Source of the DNA: Chitinophagaceae bacterium
GTDB taxonomy: Bacteria > Bacteroidota > Bacteroidia > Chitinophagales > Chitinophagaceae
DNA length: 47,851 bases
Reading direction: 5' to 3'
NCBI GenBank assembly: GCA_947371755.1
Contig: CANBQT010000022.1
Coordinates: 1-47,851, forward strand
In this document: positions 34,733 through 42,868 of the stretch, one piece after another
Numbering within the stretch: position 1 is the stretch's first letter
Layout of the letters: each line of letters starts with the position of its first letter
Notes under the pieces: generated by a model
Told to the model about the DNA's origin: nothing
Database searches by the model: none
Seen by the model: the letters and a program-made list of their open reading frames with translations, nothing else
Translations under genes and position numbers: made by a program

Positions 34733-34762
34733 TTTTGTTATAAAAGAGTTTACATAACAAAA
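34733..34762. promoter_or_regulatory. Dyad upstream of leuA
   Basis: TTTTGTTAT (34733-34741) and ATAACAAAA (34754-34762) are perfect inverted arms with a 12-base spacer, 46 bases before the leuA ATG. This could be an operator or a leader hairpin. Two tiny frames overlap here by ATGA: 15 codons from 34718 and 10 codons from 34762, the second with two Leu codons. Neither is convincing as a leader peptide. Confidence 0.4.
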
Positions 34763-34807
34763 TGAGTCGCCTGTTTTCTTGTCTAAATAGGTAAAAAAAG
34801 ATAATAC

Positions 34808-35974
34808 ATGAGTGAAAAGGTATATATATTCGATACTACATTGCGCGATGGAGAGCAAGTGCCCGGTTGTAAGCTAAATGCTACTGAAAAACTGGAATTG
34901 GCGTTAAAACTCGAAGCGTTGGGTGTAGACATTATCGAAGCTGGCTTTCCTGTTTCCAGTCCCGGAGACTTTGATTCTGTTTCTCAAATTGCCAAAATCA
35001 TAAAAAATGCCACTGTTTGCGGATTGAGCCGCGCAGTTCAAAAAGATATTGAAGTGGCAGGAGCTGCTTTAAAATTTGCTAATCGTTCTAGAATTCATAC
35101 CGGAATTGGTACTTCAGATTTTCATATCAAAAGTAAATTCAATTCAAATAGAGAAGATATTTTAGAGAGAGCCATTCAGTGTGTGAAATGGGCTAGAAAT
35201 TTTACAGATGATGTAGAATTCTATGCAGAAGATGCTGGGAGAACTGACAATGAATATTTAGCGCGGGTAGTGGAAGCCGTTATCAAGGCTGGAGCTACTG
35301 TTGTAAATATTCCAGATACCACAGGCTATTGTTTGCCAAACCAATACGGAGAGAAAATTGCTTACTTGATCAACCATGTTCCCAATGTTGACAAGGCAAT
35401 CCTTTCCTGCCATTGCCACAACGATTTGGGGTTAGCTACTGCTAACTCCATTGCTGGCATTATTAGTGGCGCTCGCCAAATTGAGTGTACTATTAATGGT
35501 TTGGGAGAGCGCGCTGGAAATACTGCCTTAGAAGAAGTGGCGATGATTATTCAATCACACAAAGACCTAGGGTTTTATACAAATATTGATAGCAAACAAT
35601 TGAATCCATTGAGCCGTGAGGTATCAGATATCATGCGGATGCCTGTTCAACCAAATAAAGCAATAGTAGGAGCCAATGCATTTTCACATTCATCAGGTAT
35701 ACATCAGGATGGATTTTTGAAAGATGCACAAACTTATGAAATCATCAATCCTGAGGAAGTTGGAGCAGGAGAAAGTAAAATCGTATTAACTGCAAGAAGC
35801 GGAAGAAGCGCTCTTGCACATCGCTTTCAAAAAATTGGTTACCAGTATACTCGTAACGATATAGACTTTTTGTATGAAAAGTTCTTACAGGTTGCCGATC
35901 GCAAAAAGGAAGTGGAAGAAAGCGATTTGCATTCGCTAGCAAAGGCTTATAGCCCGGAACTAGCCACTAATTAG
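34808..35974 (+). CDS. leuA: 2-isopropylmalate synthase, short form without regulatory domain
   Basis: 388 residues, DRE-TIM metallolyase. Condenses acetyl-CoA with 2-ketoisovalerate, the first committed step of leucine synthesis. Motifs are [15 protein letters not shown] at the N-terminus, [13 protein letters not shown], the metal HxH in [30 protein letters not shown], and [13 protein letters not shown]. The sequence ends soon after the catalytic and linker part, lacking the ~130-residue C-terminal leucine-binding domain of the E. coli-type enzyme (total ~520). Related enzymes (citramalate or homocitrate synthase) are possible, and leuBCD are not in this window. The position next to the ilv genes favours leuA. 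It is closed by its own terminator. Confidence 0.82.
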   Translation: MSEKVYIFDTTLRDGEQVPGCKLNATEKLELALKLEALGVDIIEAGFPVSSPGDFDSVSQIAKIIKNATVCGLSRAVQKDIEVAGAALKFANRSRIHTGIGTSDFHIKSKFNSNREDILERAIQCVKWARNFTDDVEFYAEDAGRTDNEYLARVVEAVIKAGATVVNIPDTTGYCLPNQYGEKIAYLINHVPNVDKAILSCHCHNDLGLATANSIAGIISGARQIECTINGLGERAGNTALEEVAMIIQSHKDLGFYTNIDSKQLNPLSREVSDIMRMPVQPNKAIVGANAFSHSSGIHQDGFLKDAQTYEIINPEEVGAGESKIVLTARSGRSALAHRFQKIGYQYTRNDIDFLYEKFLQVADRKKEVEESDLHSLAKAYSPELATN

Positions 35975-36006
35975 GGTTTTCTCATAAGTATAGTTTTAGT
36001 TTTTAC

Positions 36007-36033
36007 GCGTGGCGTTTCTGCGCCACGCTTTTT
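36007..36033 (+). terminator. Intrinsic terminator between leuA and ilvE
   Basis: GCGTGGCG pairs perfectly with CGCCACGC around TTTCTG, followed by TTTTT. It separates leuA from ilvE-ilvC transcription, at least in part. Confidence 0.9.
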
Positions 36034-36069
36034 AAGTCTGCATAAGGCTTGTTTTTTTGATATAAGAAT

Positions 36070-36948
36070 ATGGCAAATTATTACAACGAAAACACGATTA
36101 TTTATCTTGATGGCAAATTTGTAAAAGCTGCCGAATCAAAAATTGATTTATATAATCAGTCGCTTCATTATGGCTATGCTGTTTTTGAAGGGATTCGCTC
36201 TTATAAAACGGTAGACGGTACTACTAAAATTTTCAAGGCAGCAGAACATTATCACCGTTTAAAAAATTCTGCTAATGCCTTGCACATTCCCTATCATTTT
36301 GATTCTGAAGTTTTGATAGAGGCGACCTATGAGGTATTGAAACAAAATAATTTACAAGACGCCTATATTCGCACTATCGTTTATGGACCATCCAATATGT
36401 CTTACGATATCAATGAAGAATCTCATATAGCCATCTTAGTTTGGCAAATGGGTGCATTCTTGGGCCATAATTTATTACGTATTGCAGTATCCCCTTTTCA
36501 ACGCCCAAATCCTAAAGGTTTTATTATTACAGCAAAAGCTTGTGGTCATTATGTAAACAGTATGATGGCTAGTAATGAAGCAAAATCAAGGGGGTTTAAT
36601 GAAGCATTACTAACAGATATGAATGGATATGTGGCTGAAGGACCGGGTGCCAATGTTTTTTTTGAAATGGATGGAAAATTAATCACTCCTTCCCTTGGTA
36701 ATATTTTACCCGGCATTACACGTGCTACCATTTTTGAAATATGTAAAGATTTAGGAATTACAGTAGAAGAAAAGTTTTTTACCAAAGAAGAAATATATGG
36801 GGTGGATGCTGCGTTTTTTTGTGGCACTGCTGCTGAAGTGATTGGCTGGGAAAGTCTTGATGGTATTGCATTTAAAAAAGATTGGAACGATACATTAAGT
36901 AAAAAAGTTCAATCCGCTTATAAAGCATTAATAGTAGCTAATAAATAA
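36070..36948 (+). CDS. ilvE: Branched-chain amino acid aminotransferase
   Basis: 292 residues, fold-type IV PLP aminotransferase; last step of valine, leucine and isoleucine synthesis. Landmarks are YNQSLHYGYAVFEGIRSYKT near residues 28-47, ARTIVY-type RTIVYGPSNMSYD, the Schiff-base lysine in ITAKACGHYVNSMMASNEAK, MNGYVAEGPGANVFF, and LPGITRATIFEICKDLG. First gene of the ilvE-D-B-N-C run, each within about 70 bases of the next, which points to one operon. No Shine-Dalgarno and no good -7 box were found in the 95 bases after leuA, so the promoter position is uncertain. Confidence 0.95.
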   Translation: MANYYNENTIIYLDGKFVKAAESKIDLYNQSLHYGYAVFEGIRSYKTVDGTTKIFKAAEHYHRLKNSANALHIPYHFDSEVLIEATYEVLKQNNLQDAYIRTIVYGPSNMSYDINEESHIAILVWQMGAFLGHNLLRIAVSPFQRPNPKGFIITAKACGHYVNSMMASNEAKSRGFNEALLTDMNGYVAEGPGANVFFEMDGKLITPSLGNILPGITRATIFEICKDLGITVEEKFFTKEEIYGVDAAFFCGTAAEVIGWESLDGIAFKKDWNDTLSKKVQSAYKALIVANK

Positions 36949-36981
36949 TTTGACAATTTAAGACTTGGAAATCAAGATATC

Positions 36982-38661
36982 ATGGAATTAAATAAGTATA
37001 GCAAAACAATCACTCTAGATGCAACACAACCTGCAGCGCAGGCTATGTTCTATGGAATTGGTTTAACTGACGAAGATTTACAGAAAGCACAAGTGGGTGT
37101 GGTGAGTATGGGTTATGATGGAAACACTTGTAATATGCACTTGAACGAGTTAGCTTTAAAAGTTAAGAAAGGGGTTTGGGAAAATAATTTAGTGGGCCTC
37201 ATCTTTAACACGATTGGCGTCAGTGATGGGATGAGTAATGGTACCGATGGTATGCGTTATTCTTTAGTGAGCAGAGACGTTATTGCAGATTCTATTGAAG
37301 CAGTTTGTGGTGCACAATATTATGATGGATTGATCGCCATCCCCGGCTGTGATAAAAATATGCCAGGATCATTAATTGCTATGGGTCGTTTAAATCGCCC
37401 ATCAATCATGGTGTATGGAGGAACTATTGCACCTGGTCATTATAATGGTCAGGATTTAAATATCGTATCAGCATTTGAAGCATTAGGACAAAAAATTGCG
37501 GGTAATCTGAGTGAAGCAGATTTTAAAGGTATCGTACAACATGCTTGTCCTGGCGCTGGTGCTTGCGGTGGTATGTACACTGCAAATACCATGGCATCTG
37601 CTATTGAGGCGTTGGGTATGAGTCTACCTTTCTCTTCCTCTAACCCAGCATTGAGTGCAGAAAAACAAAAAGAATGCGAAGACGCAGGTGCTGCAATTAA
37701 ATTGTTATTGGAAAAAGATATCAAACCTAGAGATATTATGACGCGTAAAGCATTTGAAAATGCGATAACCGTTATCATGATTTTAGGAGGTTCTACCAAT
37801 GCTGTTTTACACATGATTGCTATGGCTAGAAGTGTAGATGTGCATTTAACACAGGACGATTTTCAAGCTATCAGTGATAAAACGCCAGTACTGGCAGACT
37901 TTAAGCCAAGTGGTAAATATTTGATGCAGGATTTACACCAATATGGTGGTGTACCTGCTGTTATGAAATATTTATTGAAAAAAGGACTCTTACACGGCGA
38001 TTGTTTAACTGTTACTGGAAAAACGATTGCAGAGAATTTAGAAAATATGCCTGATCTGGATTTTGATCAGCAGAAAATTATATTCCCCCTGGAATCACCC
38101 TTAAAAGCTACTGGTCATTTACAAATCCTTTACGGAAATCTTGCTGAAAAAGGTTCTGTGGCAAAGATCAGTGGTAAAGAGGGTGAAAAATTTGTTGGCC
38201 CTGCCCGCGTTTTCGATGGCGAACAAGAATTAATCAAAGGTATTAATAGCGGAAAGATCAAACATGGTGATGTAGTGGTGATCAAACACGTTGGACCCAA
38301 AGGTGCACCAGGAATGCCTGAAATGCTGAAACCAACTTCTGCTATCATTGGGGCAGGCTTGGGTAAGTCTGTAGCATTAATCACTGATGGAAGATTTAGT
38401 GGCGGTACACATGGATTTGTGGTAGGGCATATCACACCGGAAGCATTTGTGGGTGGATTGATTGGATTAGTGGAAGATGATGATGTGATCGAATTGGATG
38501 CCGTAAACAATACAATTCATTTACGAGTCAGCGATGACGTCATTGCTCAGCGCAGAGCCAATTGGAAACAACCTGCTTTAAAAGCAACCAAAGGTTTGTT
38601 ATTCAAATACGCACAATGTGTAAAAGACGCTTCCGAAGGTTGTGTAACCGACGAAGCATAA
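36982..38661 (+). CDS. ilvD: Dihydroxy-acid dehydratase
   Basis: 559 residues. Fe-S enzyme dehydrating dihydroxy-isovalerate and dihydroxy-methylvalerate to the keto acids. Likely cluster ligands are Cys50 in DGNTCNMH, Cys in [11 protein letters not shown] and Cys in [14 protein letters not shown]. Other signatures are [33 protein letters not shown] and [19 protein letters not shown] near the end. Length matches the family. It starts 33 bases after ilvE and ends 31 before ilvB. Confidence 0.97.
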   Translation: MELNKYSKTITLDATQPAAQAMFYGIGLTDEDLQKAQVGVVSMGYDGNTCNMHLNELALKVKKGVWENNLVGLIFNTIGVSDGMSNGTDGMRYSLVSRDVIADSIEAVCGAQYYDGLIAIPGCDKNMPGSLIAMGRLNRPSIMVYGGTIAPGHYNGQDLNIVSAFEALGQKIAGNLSEADFKGIVQHACPGAGACGGMYTANTMASAIEALGMSLPFSSSNPALSAEKQKECEDAGAAIKLLLEKDIKPRDIMTRKAFENAITVIMILGGSTNAVLHMIAMARSVDVHLTQDDFQAISDKTPVLADFKPSGKYLMQDLHQYGGVPAVMKYLLKKGLLHGDCLTVTGKTIAENLENMPDLDFDQQKIIFPLESPLKATGHLQILYGNLAEKGSVAKISGKEGEKFVGPARVFDGEQELIKGINSGKIKHGDVVVIKHVGPKGAPGMPEMLKPTSAIIGAGLGKSVALITDGRFSGGTHGFVVGHITPEAFVGGLIGLVEDDDVIELDAVNNTIHLRVSDDVIAQRRANWKQPALKATKGLLFKYAQCVKDASEGCVTDEA

Positions 38662-38692
38662 AAAAATTCAGTTCATCATTCAATTATTACTG

Positions 38693-40429
38693 ATGGAAAC
38701 TTTAGTAGCAAAAAAAGAAACAACAGCAACAAAACAAACGCAAACAATCAACGGATCACAAGCTGTATTAGAAGCGTTCGTAGCAGAAGGTGTGGATACC
38801 ATATTTGGTTATCCAGGTGGTGCAATCATGCCTATCTATGATGCATTATACGATTATCATGATAAATTAAAACATATCCTAGTTCGTCACGAACAGGGCG
38901 GCATACATGCAGGTCAGGGTTATGCCCGTGCTTCCGGAAAAGTAGGCGTAGTATTCGGTACAAGTGGGCCTGGTGCAACAAATTTGGTGACTGGTTTAGC
39001 AGATGCGATGATTGATAGCACGCCATTAGTTTGTATTACAGGACAAGTATTCGCACATTTATTAGGAACCGATGCATTCCAGGAAATTGATGTGATTAAT
39101 ATTACTACTCCTGTTACTAAATGGAACTATCAAGTTACTGATGCAACGGAAATTCCAGCTGTATTAGCCAAGGCATTTTATATTGCAAGAACAGGCAGAC
39201 CTGGACCAGTATTGATTGATATAACTAAGAATGCACAATTACAACAATTCGAATACGATGGCTATACTCCTTGTACGCATATCAGATCTTATCGACCAAA
39301 ACCAATTGTTCGAAAAGAGTATGTTGCTGAAGCTGCAGAATTGATCAATAAAGCTGAACGGCCTTTTATAATATTTGGACAAGGAGTGATACTAGGTAAA
39401 GCAGAAAAAGAATTCAAAGCATTCATTGAAAAAGCGGGTATTCCTGCAGCATGGACCGTGATGGGTTTAAGTGCTTTAGAAACTGATCATCCATTGAATG
39501 TAGGTATGTTAGGAATGCACGGCAACTATGGCCCGAATGTACTAACCAACGAGTGTGATGTATTAATTGCCATCGGTATGCGATTCGATGATCGCGTAAC
39601 AGGTCGCTTAGATAAATATGCAAAGCAAGCCAAAGTAGTTCACCTTGATATTGATCCTTCAGAAATCGATAAGAACGTAAAAGCTACGGTAGGTGTTTGG
39701 GGTGATTGCAAAGAAACACTTCCTCTTTTAACTAAATTGGTAGAAGCAAAACAACATACTGCCTGGTTAAATAAGTTCAAAGAATACATGGATGAAGAGG
39801 TTACAGAAGTAATACATGATGAGTTGAATCCAACAACTGAAGTAATGACAATGGGCGAAGTGATTCGCAATCTAAATGAATTAACTCAGGGAAATGCCAT
39901 CATTGTAACCGACGTAGGACAACACCAAATGGTGGCTTGCAGATACGCAAAGTTCAATCAATCAAAAAGTAATATTACTTCAGGAGGTTTAGGAACCATG
40001 GGCTTTGGTTTACCTGCTGCTATCGGTGCAAAATTTGGCGCACCTGACCGTCAGGTTATTACCATCATCGGTGATGGTGGTTTCCAAATGACATTACAAG
40101 AATTAGGAACTATTATGCAAAATGAAGTGGATGTAAAGATCCTCATTTTGAATAACCAATTCCTTGGTATGGTTCGCCAATGGCAGCAATTGTTTATGGA
40201 TAAGCGCTATTCTTTTGTAGATATTGCTAGTCCGGATTATGTAACTCTTGCAAAAGCCTACGGTATTGAAGGGCAACGAGTAAGTCAGCGTGAAATTTTG
40301 AACGACGCATTATCAACCATGTTACACCACAAAGGTTCTTATTTGCTGGAAGTTATGGTAGGTAAAGAAAACAATGTGTTCCCAATGGTGCCACAAGGTT
40401 GCAGCGTTAGTGAGATCAGATTAAAGTAA
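38693..40429 (+). CDS. ilvB: Acetolactate synthase large (catalytic) subunit
   Basis: 578 residues, ThDP-dependent. Makes acetolactate from pyruvate, or acetohydroxybutyrate from pyruvate plus 2-ketobutyrate: the first common step to Val/Ile. Landmarks are FGYPGGAIMPIYDAL, the catalytic Glu in VRHEQGGIHAGQGYARASG, VFGTSGPGATNLVTGLADA, and the ThDP/Mg site GDGGFQMTLQELGTIMQ with the later NNQFLGMVRQWQ. A short Thr/Lys/Gln-rich N-terminal extension (residues 1-18) precedes the domain start. The regulatory subunit follows 37 bases later. Confidence 0.97.
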   Translation: METLVAKKETTATKQTQTINGSQAVLEAFVAEGVDTIFGYPGGAIMPIYDALYDYHDKLKHILVRHEQGGIHAGQGYARASGKVGVVFGTSGPGATNLVTGLADAMIDSTPLVCITGQVFAHLLGTDAFQEIDVINITTPVTKWNYQVTDATEIPAVLAKAFYIARTGRPGPVLIDITKNAQLQQFEYDGYTPCTHIRSYRPKPIVRKEYVAEAAELINKAERPFIIFGQGVILGKAEKEFKAFIEKAGIPAAWTVMGLSALETDHPLNVGMLGMHGNYGPNVLTNECDVLIAIGMRFDDRVTGRLDKYAKQAKVVHLDIDPSEIDKNVKATVGVWGDCKETLPLLTKLVEAKQHTAWLNKFKEYMDEEVTEVIHDELNPTTEVMTMGEVIRNLNELTQGNAIIVTDVGQHQMVACRYAKFNQSKSNITSGGLGTMGFGLPAAIGAKFGAPDRQVITIIGDGGFQMTLQELGTIMQNEVDVKILILNNQFLGMVRQWQQLFMDKRYSFVDIASPDYVTLAKAYGIEGQRVSQREILNDALSTMLHHKGSYLLEVMVGKENNVFPMVPQGCSVSEIRLK

Positions 40430-40466
40430 CAAATTCTATTATTAAAATTTCCCTAAGGGGTTGGCT

Positions 40467-41057
40467 ATGAATAAACAAGAATTTACCATCACCGTATACA
40501 CCGAAAACCATATTGGTTTATTGGTTCGTATCGCTACGATGTTTTCTCGTAGAAAAATAAATATCGAAAGTTTAAATACTTCACCTTCAGAAGAAGAGGG
40601 CATACATCGTTTTACTATCGTCATCAACGAGTTTGAAGAAGTTGTTAGAAAACTGGCTCGCCAAATTGAAAAACAGGTAGAAGTCTTAAAAGCTTACTAT
40701 AATACTAACGACGAAATCGTTTGGCAGGAATTGGCATTATACAAAGTATCTACCGATGAAATTGCAGAGAAGGTAACAGTAGAAAGATTGCTACGCGAAC
40801 ATGGTGCCAGAGCTGTAGTGATCCGTAAAGACTATACCATTTTTGAAACCAGTGGTCATAGAGAAGAAACTGATAAACTCGTAAACGTATTGGCGCCTTA
40901 TGGCCTGATTGAGTTTGTGAGAAGTGCCAGAGTTGCCATCATTAAAGCATCTCATGGATTCCATGAAAAATTAAGAGAATTTGAAGAGGCGATGCCTGGA
41001 GAAGAACAAGTAGAAAACGAGTTTCTTGATAAGCAAGACAGCGTATTTACCATGTAA
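40467..41057 (+). CDS. ilvN: Acetolactate synthase small (regulatory) subunit
   Basis: 196 residues. Binds the large subunit and confers valine feedback inhibition. The N-terminal ACT domain (about residues 4-80) has FTITVYTENHIGLLVRIATM and RRKINIESLN; the C-terminal domain has RLLREHGARAVVIRKDYTIF and LVNVLAPYGLIEFVRSARVA. This is the longer small-subunit type, with a final acidic stretch. The ATG at 40467 is preferred to an in-frame TTG two codons earlier. The start is preceded by a short CCCTAAGGGG palindrome. Confidence 0.95.
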   Translation: MNKQEFTITVYTENHIGLLVRIATMFSRRKINIESLNTSPSEEEGIHRFTIVINEFEEVVRKLARQIEKQVEVLKAYYNTNDEIVWQELALYKVSTDEIAEKVTVERLLREHGARAVVIRKDYTIFETSGHREETDKLVNVLAPYGLIEFVRSARVAIIKASHGFHEKLREFEEAMPGEEQVENEFLDKQDSVFTM

Positions 41058-41120
41058 TTAATAAAATATTCATCAACAAACCTGCAATCAAATTGGATTC
41101 AGGAAAACAAAACAAAACAA

Positions 41121-42605
41121 ATGGGCAATTATTTTAACACACTATCACTTAGAGAAAAACTGAATCAATTGGGCGTTTGCGAATTCATGGATAAATCTGA
41201 ATTTGCAGATGGTGTAAACAAATTGAAAGGAAAGAAAATTGTGATCGTAGGTTGTGGCGCACAAGGTTTGAATCAAGGTTTAAATTTACGCGATTCTGGT
41301 TTAGATGTTTCTTATACATTACGTAAAGAAGCCATTGAAGCAAAACGCCAATCATGGAAATCTGCTACTGAGAATAATTTTACAGTGGGCACTTATGAGG
41401 AACTAATTCCAACTGCCGACTTAGTAATTAATCTTACTCCCGATAAACAACATACTTCAGTGATTAACGCAATCATGCCTTTGATGAAGCATGGTGCTAC
41501 GCTCTCTTATTCGCATGGTTTTAATATCGTGGAAGAAGGAATGCAAATTCGTAAGGATATCACCGTTATCATGGTGGCACCAAAATGCCCTGGTTCTGAA
41601 GTTCGTGCAGAATATCAACGCGGATTTGGAGTTCCTACCTTAATAGCAGTTCACCCTGAGAATGATCCTGAAGAAAAAGGTTGGGAATATGCAAAAGCAT
41701 ATTGCGCAGGAACAGGTGGACATAGAGCAGGTGTATTACAATCATCTTTTGTAGCTGAAGTTAAATCTGATTTAATGGGAGAGCAAACCATTTTATGTGG
41801 TTTGTTACAAACTGGTTCAATCCTTTGTTTCGATAAAATGGTGGAGAAAGGAATTGATAAAGGATACGCTTCTAAATTGATTCAATACGGATGGGAAGTG
41901 GTGACCGAAGCCTTAAAGCAAGGTGGTATCACTGCTATGATGGATCGCTTATCTAATCCTGCAAAAATCAAAGCTTATGAGCTATCTGAAGAATTAAAAG
42001 ATATCATGCGAAGCTTATTCCAAAAGCACCAGGACGATATTATGAGTGGAGAATTTTCTAAAACCATGATGGAAGACTGGGCTAATAATGATAAAAACTT
42101 ATTAACCTGGAGAGCAGCAACTGGTGAAACCGCATTTGAAAAAACACCGGCTGGCGATGTTAAGATAGCAGAACAGGAATTTTTTGACAATGGCTTGTTA
42201 ATGGTTGCATTTGTTCGTGCAGGTGTTGAGTTGGCATTTGAAACAATGGTTGAGTCTGGTATCAAAGAAGAATCTGCATACTATGAATCATTACACGAAA
42301 CTCCATTGATCGCAAATACTATTGCACGTAAGAAATTATTCGAAATGAATCGCGTCATCTCTGATACTGCAGAATACGGTTGCTATTTATTCGATCATGC
42401 ATGTAAGCCATTATTGGCCGATTTCATGAAGAATATTGAAACCAATGTAATTGGTAAGAATTTTAATGCGGGAAGTGACGCAGGTGTAGATAATAAAGTG
42501 ATCATTGCTGTGAACGAAGTAATACGCTTCCACCCAGTGGAAATTGTAGGTGCTGAATTACGCAGAGCTATGACTGATATGAAGACTATCAGTACAGTTG
42601 CTTAA
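41121..42605 (+). CDS. ilvC: Ketol-acid reductoisomerase, class II (long form)
   Basis: 494 residues, the long class II form, as in E. coli, with a duplicated knotted C-terminal domain. Isomerises and reduces acetolactate or acetohydroxybutyrate using NADPH and Mg2+. The Rossmann motif is [20 protein letters not shown] (about residues 38-57); the catalytic region has [22 protein letters not shown] and [12 protein letters not shown]; and the second half has [20 protein letters not shown]. Cofactor-specificity loop: [15 protein letters not shown]. It ends the ilv run, followed by a 12-bp perfect hairpin. Confidence 0.97.
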   Translation: MGNYFNTLSLREKLNQLGVCEFMDKSEFADGVNKLKGKKIVIVGCGAQGLNQGLNLRDSGLDVSYTLRKEAIEAKRQSWKSATENNFTVGTYEELIPTADLVINLTPDKQHTSVINAIMPLMKHGATLSYSHGFNIVEEGMQIRKDITVIMVAPKCPGSEVRAEYQRGFGVPTLIAVHPENDPEEKGWEYAKAYCAGTGGHRAGVLQSSFVAEVKSDLMGEQTILCGLLQTGSILCFDKMVEKGIDKGYASKLIQYGWEVVTEALKQGGITAMMDRLSNPAKIKAYELSEELKDIMRSLFQKHQDDIMSGEFSKTMMEDWANNDKNLLTWRAATGETAFEKTPAGDVKIAEQEFFDNGLLMVAFVRAGVELAFETMVESGIKEESAYYESLHETPLIANTIARKKLFEMNRVISDTAEYGCYLFDHACKPLLADFMKNIETNVIGKNFNAGSDAGVDNKVIIAVNEVIRFHPVEIVGAELRRAMTDMKTISTVA

Positions 42606-42628
42606 TGTCGAATTATAAAAATTTAAAT

Positions 42629-42668
42629 AGGAACTGCTAAAATTAATTATCTTAGCAGTTCCTTATTA
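42629..42668 (+). terminator. Perfect 12-bp hairpin after ilvC
   Basis: AGGAACTGCTAA (42629-42640) and TTAGCAGTTCCT (42652-42663) pair perfectly, followed by TATTATAT rather than a clean T-run. It may terminate ilvC weakly. Its 3' arm also holds TATCTTAG (42648-42655), one mismatch from TAnnTTTG, so a thr promoter could overlap it. Confidence 0.6.
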
Positions 42669-42669
42669 T

Positions 42670-42765
42670 ATGTATTTACAGCAAAACCATATTTATACTC
42701 CTACATCAACAGCATCGCTGCTGTTTGCTGCTGTAACATTTACAACAACTACTACGACCCTGTAA
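42670..42765 (+). CDS. Putative threonine leader peptide (thr attenuator)
   Basis: A 31-codon frame, ATG to TAA, starting MYLQQNHIYTPTSTAS and ending in a run of Thr then Leu. Thr is at codons 10, 12, 14, 23 and 25-30, so 10 of 31 codons and six in a row. The run uses all four Thr codons (ACA ACA ACT ACT ACG ACC), which argues against a simple DNA repeat and for selection on the amino acid. It lies 103 bases before thrA, the first gene of the threonine genes. This matches the classical leader design of thrLABC in enterics, where slow decoding of Thr codons during starvation changes downstream RNA folding. Translation is not shown by sequence alone. Confidence 0.72.
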   Translation: MYLQQNHIYTPTSTASLLFAAVTFTTTTTTL

Positions 42766-42868
42766 GGGGTTGTAATTTCCATATCATCCATGGGCTGTTG
42801 TTACAGCTGTAATCAAAAAGAAAAGATCGTTTTCAAAATCTTCCTTCAAGGAATTAGAAATAATAAAT
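42670..42868 (+). promoter_or_regulatory. Threonine attenuator region with alternative RNA pairings
   Basis: Hand pairing shows TACGACCC (42753-42760), inside the Thr codons, with GGGTTGTA (42767-42774), a hairpin around the leader stop codon. GCTGTAACA (42730-42738, within the leader) can pair over 9 bases with TGTTACAGC (42799-42807). The latter arm can instead pair locally as GCTGT/ACAGC (42794-42807), and TTACAGCTGTAA (42801-42812) is a perfect palindrome. These pairings exclude one another, so a ribosome stalled on the Thr codons would change which forms. No strong T-run terminator was seen before thrA, so control may be translational or via a weak terminator. Confidence 0.55.

Noticed and set aside
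35975..36069. Possible branched-chain leader peptide before ilvE
   Set aside because: No ATG-initiated short frame rich in Ile, Leu or Val exists there; only a clean terminator.
37449..38510. Antisense frames of about 120 codons inside ilvD
   Set aside because: They lie entirely within a complete, motif-supported ilvD and show no family features.
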